Assembly: GCA_018401385.1 (NCBI GenBank)
Contig: JAGYKZ010000014.1
Span: forward strand, 1 to 37,494
Source: Roseicyclus sp.
Lineage (GTDB): Bacteria > Pseudomonadota > Alphaproteobacteria > Rhodobacterales > Rhodobacteraceae
Length of the DNA: 37,494 nt
Direction of reading: 5' to 3'
In this document: piece after piece, positions 18,810-27,201 of the stretch
Layout: every line of letters begins with the position of its first letter
Numbering within the stretch: the stretch's first letter is position 1
Made by a program: the position numbers and the translations under genes
The notes under the pieces: generated by a model
Told to the model about the DNA's origin: nothing
What the model saw: only the letters and a program-made list of their open reading frames with translations
Database searches by the model: none

Positions 18810-19978
18810 GCATCCAAAGGCGAAACCGTTTTTTAAACCCATCATCAGATGCATAGGTCGATATAAAAAGCCGCAGGCGGAGATAATAACGATCCTCGCC
18901 TACCTGGTTAGTACTCGCACTAAGCGTTATAAAGCACATCTGCGCTGTCACAAGATGGGCCTGCAAGGACGTATGATCCTGTCATTTCGTGGTCGCGTCG
19001 GGAGGGGATGAATTGGGATAGCGGATGGCCTCATCCATGGTTTCGGCAAGGCCTGAGAATTTGCCAATGCCGTCAGAGATAGAACGCCAACGGCACAGAT
19101 CATCTGTTGATTTGCGCGACACCAGAAGCACCCTCGCACGGTGATCACCCGCTCACTCCAATCAGCCCAGGCTCGCCATGATGCGGGGCGACCAACAATT
19201 TAGCACGCACCTGATCCATCACCGTGCGGGCATAGGCGGTGGGGGGGGGGATGTCTTCGCCGTAGAAGGCAGGAAAGCCACCACCGATATTGAGAAGGCT
19301 CAAATCATGACCCGCCGCGCGGGCCGCGTGCCAGACAGCCGCGATTTGATCCAGCGTATCGCCCCACATCATCGGATCACGGGTCTGGCTGCCCACATGG
19401 AAGGACAGACCCCGGGGATCAAGCCCCAAGCCACGGGCATGGTCAATTAAGCCCAGAACTGCTTCGCGGCTTGTGCCAAATTTCCGTGTCAGCGGCCAAT
19501 CTGCGCCTGATGCCTCGACAATCACGCGGATATAGACCTGTGCATTTGGGGCATGGGCCGCGATTTTGTCCAATTCCTCAACCGCATCGGCGGCAAAGAG
19601 CGTGATCCCTTGGTCGTGCGCATAGGCAATATCGGCGGGACGCTTGATCGTGTTGCCGTAGGAGATATGCGCAGGCCGCGCACCATGGGCCAAACAGGCC
19701 TCAATCTCCGCGCGGGAGGCGGCATCGAAATGCGCGCCAAGCGCTACCAGACGGGCCAAGATTTCAGGCGCGGGATTGGCTTTGACCGCATAGTGAATAT
19801 CCGCATGCCCCAAACCCGCCTTGAGCGCGTGATACTGCGCTTCGATCCGCTCCAGATCCAGAACGAGGGTCGGACGGTCAAAGCCTGTGCTGCGGATATA
19901 GCCCAAGAGACGGGCATCAGGATCAACTGTTTGAGAAATAGCTTCGCAAACCGAAGGCTCGGCAAATGTAGCGTTCAT
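18810..19978 (-). pseudogene. Ornithine/lysine decarboxylase (fold III, PLP), 3' end frameshifted
   Basis: The enzyme decarboxylates ornithine to putrescine, the first step of polyamine synthesis. The clean N-terminal part holds the alanine-racemase-like barrel: TLVLDLERIEAQYHAL, the PLP lysine in IHYAVKANPAPEIL, FDAASRAEIEACL, the FHVGSQ block with its His, and LNIGGGFPAFY. After about 19150 the homologous reading continues in other frames: VLLVSRK, CRW, IGKFSGLAETMDEAIRYP, then the catalytic-cysteine block GPSCDSADVLY, and traces of the last strands to about 18810. At least four indels are needed. The start at 19978 is chosen because GGAG sits six bases before it; TTG or ATG codons 6-12 bases upstream are alternatives. 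It follows the DUF1989 gene on the same strand. Confidence 0.85.
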
Positions 19979-19984
19979 GTGCAT

Positions 19985-20140
19985 CTCCAATAGACATGGG
20001 ACCCATCTGGGCCAGACGTTCCAAGGGAGACGTTACCGTCGCTACATTAACCGCGTGGGTGCTAGCCCACCTCGCCAGAGGCGCGTGCGTTGGCGTCTGT
20101 GCGCGGGCGTTTGCATCACCTGCGACCAAATAGCAAGAAG
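19985..20140 (-). ncRNA. Candidate speF-like leader RNA of ornithine decarboxylase
   Basis: The 5' region of this gene is 170 bases long and rich in short hairpins when read leftward, for example GACGGTAACGTC, TGGCCCAGATGGG and ATGGGTCCCAT just before the GGAG site. Alphaproteobacterial ornithine decarboxylase genes are known to carry the structured speF RNA motif in this position. The call rests on location and hairpins; I have not matched the published consensus. Confidence 0.45.
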
Positions 20141-20156
20141 TTTTTTGACCGCCCCC

Positions 20157-21005
20157 TCACAAACCATGGCTGCGGTCGTAGCCATTGGCGGGACGTGGGG
20201 TGAAATCTGCGGTCAACTCGCTGTCAAACACCTCCACCAGCATCGGGTGGCAGGGGGCGCTGTCGGAGGAATGTTCCGCCCCACAATCGCCGCCAGGGCA
20301 GGCCGACAATGCGCCCAACAGATCCATCTCGGCCAGAAAATCCAGATGATCCCCCGCCCGCGCGGGCGTGGCCTTCATGAAATATTGGCCCGTGTCACGG
20401 GTGAACCCTGTGCACATAAACACGTTGAGGACGTCATGCACCGCCGTCTCGGCCTCGGCCAAAGATAGGCCGCGATGTGCCGCGAGCGCGCGGGTCAGGT
20501 TGGAATGGCAGCAGTGATGATACTGCCCCCCAGACAGCAGGTTATGCGTATAAGGGTCACAGCGCGTACCGATCACATCATGCACCGCGCCGCCAAAATC
20601 ATCACGCCCATACCATGCCAAACTGTCCTCTAGGATAAGGGCCATGGCGCGCAGATGCGGCAGGTTGGAATAGAGCGTGTGGCCCGTGGTCACATGGCTG
20701 CCATGGATGGCGCGGGTTTTGCCCGAAAAGAACCGCTCGGACAGATCATGGGCATTCCATAGATTCAGATCCCCCACCTGCGCCCCCTGCGGCAGGGAGA
20801 TGCGGAAGGATTGCCCCGCCTTTACCTCGAAACAGGCCGCTTCGCGTGGAGGGATCAGCACCTCGGCCGTTTTGCGCCACGCGCTGCGCGCGCGCGCCAT
20901 GCGAGTGGGGTCGGGCGCGGGCAGGCTATCGGTGGGATAGCAGATCACAGGCGACACCGCGCGGCGCGCCTCGGCATCCTGTGGGGCCGTTATATGGTCT
21001 GTCAC
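20157..21005 (-). CDS. DUF1989 (urea carboxylase-associated type) protein
   Basis: This is a 282-residue protein of the DUF1989 family, members of which accompany urea carboxylase and other nitrogen genes; its reaction is not known. The domain starts near residue 50 (VLIPPREAACFEVKAGQSFRI) and has metal-site-like motifs: GDLNLWNAHD, GSHVTTGHTLYSN, GTRCDPYTH and YHHCCHSNL, then LNVFMCTGF. The repeated Cys and His residues probably bind a metal. The start is GTG. The gene is intact and lies 179 bases upstream of the ornithine decarboxylase on the same strand, so a shared role in ornithine or urea metabolism is possible but not shown. Confidence 0.8.
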   Translation of the reverse strand: MTDHITAPQDAEARRAVSPVICYPTDSLPAPDPTRMARARSAWRKTAEVLIPPREAACFEVKAGQSFRISLPQGAQVGDLNLWNAHDLSERFFSGKTRAIHGSHVTTGHTLYSNLPHLRAMALILEDSLAWYGRDDFGGAVHDVIGTRCDPYTHNLLSGGQYHHCCHSNLTRALAAHRGLSLAEAETAVHDVLNVFMCTGFTRDTGQYFMKATPARAGDHLDFLAEMDLLGALSACPGGDCGAEHSSDSAPCHPMLVEVFDSELTADFTPRPANGYDRSHGL

Positions 21006-21068
21006 AATGCGCCCTCCCGCATGGGTTTTGACCCGTTCTAGCGGGAAGGCAGGTGTCAGGCAAAGGGG

Positions 21069-21266
21069 TTAATACAGACGATACCCCTCAGCCCCCGCAG
21101 GGGTCGGCCCTTGCGGGGTGTAATAGCCAAACATCCCCTCAAGATCGGGGTCATCAAGGCTGGGTGGTTTCGGGTAACGGGGTGCATTACAGGTCGTGTT
21201 ACGGGTGGTGTTACGGGGCACAGGATAGGCAAACGCCCAAAACAGGTCTTGCAACATATGGATCAT
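21069..21266 (-). CDS. Small hypothetical protein (65 residues)
   Basis: This small open frame lies 64 bases upstream of the DUF1989 gene on the same strand. The product begins MIHMLQDLFWAFAYP, continues with an NTTRNTT stretch encoded by a near-exact short DNA repeat (GTGTTACGGG twice), and ends PSLDDPDLEGMFGYYTPQG...GYRLY. I do not recognise a family. The codon choice and position make it a plausible first gene of a transcript with the DUF1989 gene, but it could also be a chance frame. Confidence 0.4.
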   Translation of the reverse strand: MIHMLQDLFWAFAYPVPRNTTRNTTCNAPRYPKPPSLDDPDLEGMFGYYTPQGPTPAGAEGYRLY

Positions 21267-21331
21267 CTTTTCGCCCTTTCATGAGGCAGAGGTGATCCTC
21301 CCTATGGGGTAGTTATAGCATGAAATTTGTG

Positions 21332-21337
21332 TATAAT
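21332..21337 (+). promoter_or_regulatory. Probable -10 box of the low-GC islet
   Basis: TATAAT lies in a very AT-rich stretch (21310-21360), 27 bases before the ATG at 21364. No good -35 box is visible at the usual distance, so it may be an extended or activator-dependent promoter. Confidence 0.4.
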
Positions 21338-21363
21338 TATAAAAAAATTTAGAATTATGTGTG

Positions 21364-22113
21364 ATGAACAGTTTCGATCATGCTATCATAAAGTGGCGCG
21401 AAGGTGATCCAACGAAGTTTGAACAGGCTTCAGATTGGCTTGCTTTTCAGTTGCATAGTGGAACTTTAAGGACTTGGTCGTTACGGCCTATGCTATTGGG
21501 CTTATTGGGGAACCTGTTATTAGTTCTTTCGCCCGTTGCCCTTCCATTTTTTTTCGAACAGATATCATGGGATCAAGCTAAGAAGGGGATCTTTTATTTG
21601 TTCATTGCTTTCTTTCTAAAGTCATTAGTCGATCGATGGAAAGGTAATCAAGTTGACTACAAGCTAGTAGCATCGAGTGCAAACAGTGTGCGAGTTGGTG
21701 ATTTAATCACTTCGATCTCGGGCCGAAAAATTTCCACTGAAAAAAGAAATCATGAAATAAATACAATTTTGGGGATAATTGAAGGATATGCTTTAGAAAT
21801 CACAAATTCGAGAAAGGGAGATGTCGCAGTCAGTGTAGCGCTCTATGAGGACGACAGGCATTGCTCAATGATTATCAAACATCGCAATCAGGGAAGTGAA
21901 CGACCACTTGGACGCAAATTAATAAATATTGAACGGGTTTTAGGGCACATTGCTTGTAAAAATGGCACCTGCCCAATGGTAGTTAACGATCTGGGCAAGT
22001 TTGGTAAAGAGGCTAAATTTAGTCCGACAGGATCATCATTAAACTATAAATCAATGATATTAGTCCCGTTAATATCTAAAGATAGCTGCAGGCCCATCGG
22101 TTTTTGTTCATAG
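21364..22113 (+). CDS. Two-TM protein with C-terminal GAF-like domain; low GC, probably frameshifted at the end
   Basis: This is a 249-residue product of unknown function. An N-terminal segment of about 40 residues (KWREGDPTKFEQASDWLAF) precedes two hydrophobic helices (LLGLLGNLLLVLSPVALPFFF and GIFYLFIAFFLKSLV). A soluble part follows that looks like a GAF sensor domain: VSVALYEDDRHCSMIIKHRN, GRKLINIERVLGHIA, YKSMILVPLISKD and PIGF. The frame stops at 22113 right after a run of five T; one more T would continue it as FLFIDCRMSYAFY, the normal end of a GAF fold. The true end is probably near 22164 or 22222. The base composition is much richer in A and T than that of all neighbours, which suggests recent acquisition. 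ATG at 21364 is preferred; GTG at 21361 is possible. Confidence 0.6.
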   Translation: MNSFDHAIIKWREGDPTKFEQASDWLAFQLHSGTLRTWSLRPMLLGLLGNLLLVLSPVALPFFFEQISWDQAKKGIFYLFIAFFLKSLVDRWKGNQVDYKLVASSANSVRVGDLITSISGRKISTEKRNHEINTILGIIEGYALEITNSRKGDVAVSVALYEDDRHCSMIIKHRNQGSERPLGRKLINIERVLGHIACKNGTCPMVVNDLGKFGKEAKFSPTGSSLNYKSMILVPLISKDSCRPIGFCS

Positions 22114-22221
22114 ATTGTAGAATGAGTTATGCATTCTACGATCACAAGGCGAATGGCTTCTTGTAACCTGCGGGCCATGCTTTGAATATTTGAATCAACC
22201 ATCCTTAGGAGGTAAGAACTG

Positions 22222-22455
22222 ATGCAAATGTGTTCAGATCATCAAGCGGTAGGTTGATGGGCAAAAATCAACAGGCAAGCCTCAAGGCTTTACAGCAAGT
22301 TGATGAGCGAAGTCAAAAATCAGAAGTATGCACCAAAGTGGAGAGATATCTGCTGAAGAGGCAGCTCAACGTCTTTCCCTGGTTTACTCTAATAAACTAG
22401 CGGTAATACACCAAGCAAAACATCGTCTTGGTCTGCTTAATACAGTCATATGGTT
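22222..22455 (+). CDS. Small protein gene coupled to the GAF-like gene (frameshifted)
   Basis: A strong AGGAGG (22206-22212) precedes an ATG at 22222 that overlaps TGA in the sequence TGATG. The frame then stops early (MQMCSDHQAVG). Neighbouring frames hold longer, coding-looking pieces: MGKNQQASLKALQQVDERSQKSE (22258) and SGEISAEEAAQRLSLVYSN...KLAVIHQAKHRLG (22328 onward). Read together with two indels they would give a protein of roughly 75 residues that ends just before the terminator at 22461. No family is recognised. The low GC matches the preceding gene. Confidence 0.4.
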
Positions 22456-22460
22456 AATTC

Positions 22461-22484
22461 AAAGGGCGCCTCTCGGCCCTTTTT
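22461..22484 (+). terminator. Rho-independent terminator closing the low-GC islet
   Basis: AAAGGGC pairs with GCCCTTT across an eight-base loop and is followed by more T residues. It sits just past the end of sdhB on the other strand, where the T-run is weaker. Confidence 0.75.
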
Positions 22485-22490
22485 GTTTCC

Positions 22491-23232
22491 CTCACAACCG
22501 CCGTCCACCATCATCTTCTTGATATTGGCGATGGCCTTGGGCGGGGTTTAGGCCTTTGGGGCAGGTTTTGCGCAGTTCATGATCGTGTGGCAGCGATAAA
22601 GTTTGAACGGATCTTCCAACTCGTCCAGACGTCGCCTGTGGCCTCGTCACGCCGTCGATGATCCACCGATAGGGCGTGCAGAAGCGCTGGCCCAAGAAGC
22701 GGTCGCCGTTCCACCAATAGCTGGGCATGAGGTGGAGCAGAGTACATCATCGCACAAAGCCCGTCCACTTTGGTGGTCTGATGGATTGGCGCCATCTTTC
22801 GGGCGCTGCTTCGTCTCAAGCCATGCATGATCGAGGAGCGTGCCGTGCGTAGAAATGCGTCAGGTCGGGGATCAAATCTTGACCACGGGCATATGGGGCA
22901 GCGATTTTCACATCGCCCCTGATTTCATCCATGCCATAGATACAGGCCAATGTGTTGATCCCGTCAATATTCATCGCGCAAGACCCGCAAAACTCGCGGG
23001 CAGGAGCGGCGGAAGGTAAGTGTTGGTCGATCTCGCTTTTGATCTGATCAGCGCGTCCAAAACCATCGGCCCGCAGCTGTCCATATCCACCCACAGGTGT
23101 CGACACGGGGTTTTGCCCGTCATCGGGTTCCAGCGGTAAATCTGAATTTGCGCAGGTTCGTGAGCCTCGGGCTTGGGCCAAGTTTTGCCCGTTGTAGATC
23201 TTGCGAATTCTTTGAAGGGTGAGTTCTACCAT
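22491..23232 (-). pseudogene. sdhB: Succinate dehydrogenase iron-sulfur subunit, heavily frameshifted
   Basis: SdhB carries the 2Fe-2S, 4Fe-4S and 3Fe-4S clusters that move electrons from SdhA to quinone. The gene begins MVELTLQ at 23232. Recognisable pieces in several frames are PDDGQNPV, IKSEID, FCGSCAMNIDGINTLACIYGMDE (2Fe-2S ligands), DLIPDLTHFYA, STSCPSYWWNGDRFLG (cluster ligands), [14 protein letters not shown] and KKMMVDGG. At least six shifts are needed, and the segment is about 40 bases shorter than a normal sdhB. The stop is uncertain; adding one T near 22493 would end the protein as GGL. Since the rest of the operon is present and succinate dehydrogenase is a core enzyme, sequence error is more likely than gene death. 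Confidence 0.85.
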
Positions 23233-23244
23233 GTCGTCTCCGTC

Positions 23245-23531
23245 TCACTGGCTGCCCGTTTCGTAGAGGGGTGTTTCGGGCGCTTGGCCTCAATCTGGTT
23301 ACGCAGGTGGTATACAGACATCTTCGGGTCGGCAGCGCCTGCGAGGTAATCCGAGGACAGACCGATTTGACACCGGCCGATGCCGCCTGTGCCGACACCT
23401 ACGGATATTTGGCTCGTGGCCCCGTGGTCGGCGTCTGCGCGTTGGCGGCATTGCGCCTCGGCCTGCGCCATTGTGGGGCTTGGCGGGCCACAGGCCACCA
23501 GAAGCGCCACAGCGATCAGGGCAGGCATCAT
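23245..23531 (-). CDS. Small lipoprotein-like protein inside the sdh operon (frameshifted near the end)
   Basis: The product begins MMPALIAVALLVACGPPSP, a short signal peptide with a lipobox-like LLVAC, so it is probably a lipoprotein. The body has CRQRADADHG, SVGVGTGGIGRCQIGLSSDYLAG and two Cys residues. Near 23310 and 23285 single-base shifts change the frame; reading across them gives VYTTCVTR and then GQAPETPLYETGSQ before a TGA at 23245, a sensible end just before sdhB. Without correction the frame runs on to 23226 and overlaps sdhB. AGGAG precedes the ATG, which overlaps the stop of the sulfotransferase gene (ATGATG). I do not know a function. Confidence 0.6.
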
Positions 23532-24343
23532 GGTCGTGTCTCCTGCACCCAATCGCTGGGATGGGTTTCATAGCCAAGCGCCACCAAATCCGCGCCGAAT
23601 ACCTCGGCATAGTCTTCGGCAATGGCGCGGGGCAATTCTTCGCGCCACCGTGCGGGTGCGCCCGACTCGATATGAACATCCAATGTTTCGCCAATGCGGT
23701 CACGATGGGTCATTGGCCCGAACAGAGAGTGATCCAGAAAACAGCCGCGCCCTGTGTCGATTGCGCCCGCGTCAAAGCCCAAGAAATGCAAGATATCGGC
23801 AAAAAGCGCGCCATCCTGATCTGCCATCAAATCCTCATATCGGATTTCGGCAAATGTATCGCGGGTGTAATCCCATCCGGTCATTTCTGCGATGGTTTGC
23901 GCGTGCCGCCCTGCCATCTCAAACCGCAATTGCGCGGCCAGATCAGGCAGGCTGCGCATATGGTCGAGATAGGATTTCCCGCCAAGCGCGGGGTCAGGGC
24001 GGGCCAATTGTGGCTCGCGCGCATCTGGCACACGGGCGTGGTAGCGCGCGCCTGAGATCAGCACATCGCGTGGATCGCGGATCATGTGCAGGCCCCGCAT
24101 ATCGGAGCGGGCCAAGGTCTCGGGGGCGAAATCGGATGACCAATGCGCGATCACGTTGCGCCCCTCCTCCGCCGTGGCGGTTTTGCCAAAGCCGAAGGGA
24201 AGGTTGAGCTTGTAGCACATCGCGCGGAACACCCAGCGCATCCACAGCGTGCCCGTCTTGTGGTGGGTGCCGATACAAATCAGGCGCACAGGGGGGGCGG
24301 GCGCAGTGATATGTTCTGCGCCCGTCTGCATATCGGTGGTCAT
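23528..24343 (-). CDS. Sulfotransferase-domain protein
   Basis: This is a protein of about 271 residues that probably transfers sulfate from PAPS to an unknown acceptor. It has the 5'-phosphosulfate loop (CIGTHHKTGTLWMRW, near residue 28) and the 3'-phosphate-binding block (MIRDPRDVLISGARYH, near residue 90), then YEDLMAD and a C-terminal YAEVFGADLVALGYE common in bacterial sulfotransferases. The ATG at 24343 is chosen; one five codons upstream also exists. The gene starts 27 bases after the sdhA stop and overlaps the next gene, so it appears to be transcribed with sdh. The position inside an sdh operon is unusual. The frame is clean while both sdh neighbours are damaged. Confidence 0.82.
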   Translation of the reverse strand: MTTDMQTGAEHITAPAPPVRLICIGTHHKTGTLWMRWVFRAMCYKLNLPFGFGKTATAEEGRNVIAHWSSDFAPETLARSDMRGLHMIRDPRDVLISGARYHARVPDAREPQLARPDPALGGKSYLDHMRSLPDLAAQLRFEMAGRHAQTIAEMTGWDYTRDTFAEIRYEDLMADQDGALFADILHFLGFDAGAIDTGRGCFLDHSLFGPMTHRDRIGETLDVHIESGAPARWREELPRAIAEDYAEVFGADLVALGYETHPSDWVQETRP

Positions 24344-24369
24344 GGCCTGCAGTCCCACCGCATTCTCCC

Positions 24370-26195
24370 TTAGTAAACCCGCGCTTTCGGCGCGATTTTC
24401 TTCAGGTCGATCCCGCCCTCAGACACAGGGGTCAGCGGGTCGAGGTGCACGGGGCGGTAATCAAGTTCCACCTTTTTGCCGTCCACCACGGCCAAACTGT
24501 GCTTGCGCCATGTCTTATCATCGCGATCTGGATAATCCTCATGCGCGTGTGCGCCACGGCTTTCCTTGCGCGCCTCAGCGGAGACGATGGTGGCCAAGGC
24601 GTTTGGCATGAGGTTGGTCAGCTCCAATGTCTCCATCAGGTCTGAATTCCAGACAAGGCTCCGATCGGTGACTGATAGGTCATCCATCTTGGCGGCAACC
24701 GCCTCCATTTTGGCGCAGCCTTCTGCAAGCGTTTTGTCGGTGCGGAACACGGCCGCATCGGCCTGCATGGTTTTTTGCATCTCAAGGCGCAGTTCCGCTG
24801 TGGTAACCGTGCCCTTTGCGTGGCGTAACCCGTCAAAACGGGCCAAGGCCGCGTCAAGGCTGGCTTGATCCAAGGCAGGGTTTGCGGTTTCAGGATCGAC
24901 AACTTTGCCCGCGCGAATGGCTGCCGCACGGCCAAAGACCACAAGGTCAATCAGCGAGTTTGAACCAAGGCGGTTCGCACCATGCACGGAGGCGCAGCCT
25001 GCCTCACCCACGGCCATCAAGCCTGGCACAACCGCATCGGGGTTCTCTTTGGTGGGGTTCAGAACTTCACCCCAATAGTTGGTGGGGATGCCGCCCATGT
25101 TGTAATGCACTGTTGGCAAAACGGGGATAGGCTCGCGGGTGACGTCCACGCCTGCAAAAATCCGTGCACTTTCCGATATTCCCGGCAGTCGTTCAGCCAA
25201 GGTTTCAGGTGGCAGGTGGTTAAGGTGCAGGAAGATATGGTCTTTTTCTTTGCCGACACCGCGGCCTTCGCGAATTTCCATGGTCATACAGCGCGAGACC
25301 ACATCGCGGGATGCAAGGTCTTTGTAGGTGGGGGCATAACGCTCCATGAAGCGCTCGCCTTCGGAGTTGGTGAGGTAACCGCCCTCGCCGCGCGCGCCCT
25401 CGGTGATCAGGCACCCGGCGCCGTAGATGCCGGTCGGGTGGAACTGCACGAATTCCATGTCCTGCAGCGGCAGGCCGGCGCGCAGCACCATGGCGTTGCC
25501 GTCGCCGGTGCAGGTGTGGGCCGAGGTGCAGGAGAAGTAGGCACGGCCGTAGCCGCCGGTCGCCAGCACGGTCTGGTGGGCCCGGAACCGATGGATGCTG
25601 CCATCCTCCAGGCACAGCGCCATCACGCCGACGCAGGCGCCGTCGTCGTCCATGATCAGGTCGAGGGCGAAGTACTCGACGAAGAACTCGGCGTGGTTGC
25701 GCAGCGACTGCTGGTAGTTTTTCTTCAATTATCAGACCATAAAGCGTGTGCAAGATCGCGTGGCTCTGTGCGGTCATGGCGGCACAGGTGCCTGATTATG
25801 GGCCTTCGCCAAATTCTTGTGGTATGACCGCCGAAGGGCGCTGGTAAATCTTTCCTCGCGCAAAAACCGTAGTAAATCACGCCGCGACAAACCCACCCAT
25901 ACACAGCCTTTAAGCTGCGGCGAGATATTCCATCGCATCCGTGTCGCCAAGCCATCAGACTTTGACCGTGTCATATACATATGCCACTGCCAGCTATCCG
26001 GCCCCATATTACCAAGAGAGGCGGCAATTCCCGCCTTTGCGCGGCCAACAAAGCCAACGGTCGTGAAAACCTGGTCACGCAGGCGGTCTTGAGGCCTTGC
26101 TCCGCCATGCCCAATGTCGCGCGCAGGCCTGATCCGCCCGCGCCAACAACGACAACGTCATAGCTGTGGTGATGAATTTCGTAGGAAGCGGTCAT
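24370..26195 (-). pseudogene. sdhA: Succinate dehydrogenase flavoprotein subunit, frameshifted and partly replaced by GC-rich sequence
   Basis: SdhA oxidises succinate to fumarate with covalent FAD. The start ([21 protein letters not shown], then [19 protein letters not shown]) is normal, but from about 26100 to 25728 the frame changes several times; [18 protein letters not shown] and AILHTLYG remain readable. From 25728 to the stop it is open: [68 protein letters not shown] and the terminal [10 protein letters not shown]. The part at about 25378-25722 has nearly every codon ending in G or C, unlike the rest of the gene. The total length is about normal (601 residues expected). RBS-like GACGGAAC precedes the ATG, 25 bases after sdhD. 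Confidence 0.9.
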
Positions 26196-26220
26196 GTTCC
26201 GTCGGCTCCTGTTTGTCTGT

Positions 26221-26592
26221 TCAGAACGCGAGTTTTGCAATCGCGAAAAGCCCTGTCGCCATCAGCCCGTAGGAGATGATCGAGAAGGCGATGAGAGAGG
26301 CTTTGCGGGTCAGTCCGCCTGTATAATCCTCGATCACGGTTTGGATGCCGAGGCGGAAATGATGCAGACCCACGATGATCATCAATGCCATGATGAGGGC
26401 GCGCAGCGGATGGCCAAGGGCCGCAACCACCGCATCATAGGGTTGCCCAAGCAAAGGGCCGAAGGTGAATACAAAAACCGGTGTCAACACCAAGAGGGCC
26501 ACCGAGGTGACGGTCATTGTCCAAAAATGCCCCGTTCCAGAGCCAGCGGAGCCAAGACCCACAACGCGTTTGCGATCAGTTGCGAATTTCAT
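26221..26592 (-). CDS. sdhD: Succinate dehydrogenase membrane anchor subunit D
   Basis: SdhD is one of two membrane anchors that hold heme b and the quinone site. The 123-residue chain starts [20 protein letters not shown] and has three hydrophobic helices: [21 protein letters not shown], a middle one with [25 protein letters not shown] (heme His region), and [21 protein letters not shown]. The start at 26592 is preferred because AGGAAAGG lies upstream; an earlier in-frame ATG falls within the end of sdhC. It is intact and follows sdhC by 19 bases. Confidence 0.93.
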   Translation of the reverse strand: MKFATDRKRVVGLGSAGSGTGHFWTMTVTSVALLVLTPVFVFTFGPLLGQPYDAVVAALGHPLRALIMALMIIVGLHHFRLGIQTVIEDYTGGLTRKASLIAFSIISYGLMATGLFAIAKLAF

Positions 26593-26611
26593 ATCTTGCG
26601 CCTTTCCTGTC

Positions 26612-26995
26612 TTAGACAACAAGGATGGTGAGAAGGGTTAGGATCACCGCACCAATGATCATGGCCCACCCCATGCGATCGGCTGCGTCCAGTTCCAGAC
26701 CCCGCCCTGTGTCCCAAATCAAATGGCGCACCCCGCCAAGCGCGTGATACCACAAACCCAGAACGGAGGCGGTCATCAGCACATCGCCGAGCAAAGAGGT
26801 CATCAGCCCATCGACAAGGTTGAAATAGGCTTGGCCCGTAGCGGCGGCCAGCAGCCACCAAACAATAAGAATCGCGGAGCCAAGCATGGCAACGCCCGTG
26901 ATGCGGTTGAGGATGGATGTCGCGGAGTTGAGCTGTTTGCGATAAATCTGCAAATGCGGCGACAAAGGGCGATTGCCCCGATTTACGTCTGCCAT
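26612..26995 (-). CDS. sdhC: Succinate dehydrogenase cytochrome b556 subunit C
   Basis: This is the first gene of the sdh operon; 127 residues. It starts MADVNRGNRPLSPHLQIYR, the SdhC signature, followed by three membrane helices and the heme-ligand block WYHALGGVRHLIWDTGRGL. The start at 26995 lies where family sequence begins and has GAGAGGG upstream. The operon runs sdhC, sdhD, sdhA, a sulfotransferase, a lipoprotein and sdhB. A pair of palindromes lies 148-176 bases upstream. Confidence 0.94.
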   Translation of the reverse strand: MADVNRGNRPLSPHLQIYRKQLNSATSILNRITGVAMLGSAILIVWWLLAAATGQAYFNLVDGLMTSLLGDVLMTASVLGLWYHALGGVRHLIWDTGRGLELDAADRMGWAMIIGAVILTLLTILVV

Positions 26996-27142
26996 ATTGG
27001 GAACCCTCTCAGGTTGTCGTGGTCTGGTCTTCTGTTCAACGACTATCCATACGCGAATTTTCGTCCCTGTCACGGGGTTTACAGGGTTTAAGTGATGAAT
27101 TTCGAGCAAAATTTGATGATTTTATGCCGCAGAAGACAGTTC

Positions 27143-27171
27143 GTGATCACAAGATAAAATCTCGTGATCAC
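27143..27171. promoter_or_regulatory. Paired GTGATCAC palindromes upstream of sdhC
   Basis: GTGATCAC occurs at 27143-27150 and 27164-27171, with centres 21 bp apart (two helical turns) and an AT-rich 13-base spacer. Flanks extend the symmetry (TTCGTGATCACAAG, CTCGTGATCACGAA). The same arrangement with the same spacing precedes sucC. It is probably the binding site of one dimeric regulator; the protein is unknown. Confidence 0.65.
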
Positions 27172-27201
27172 GAAAATTGCGCTGAATTCAGCTTTTGATC
27201 C

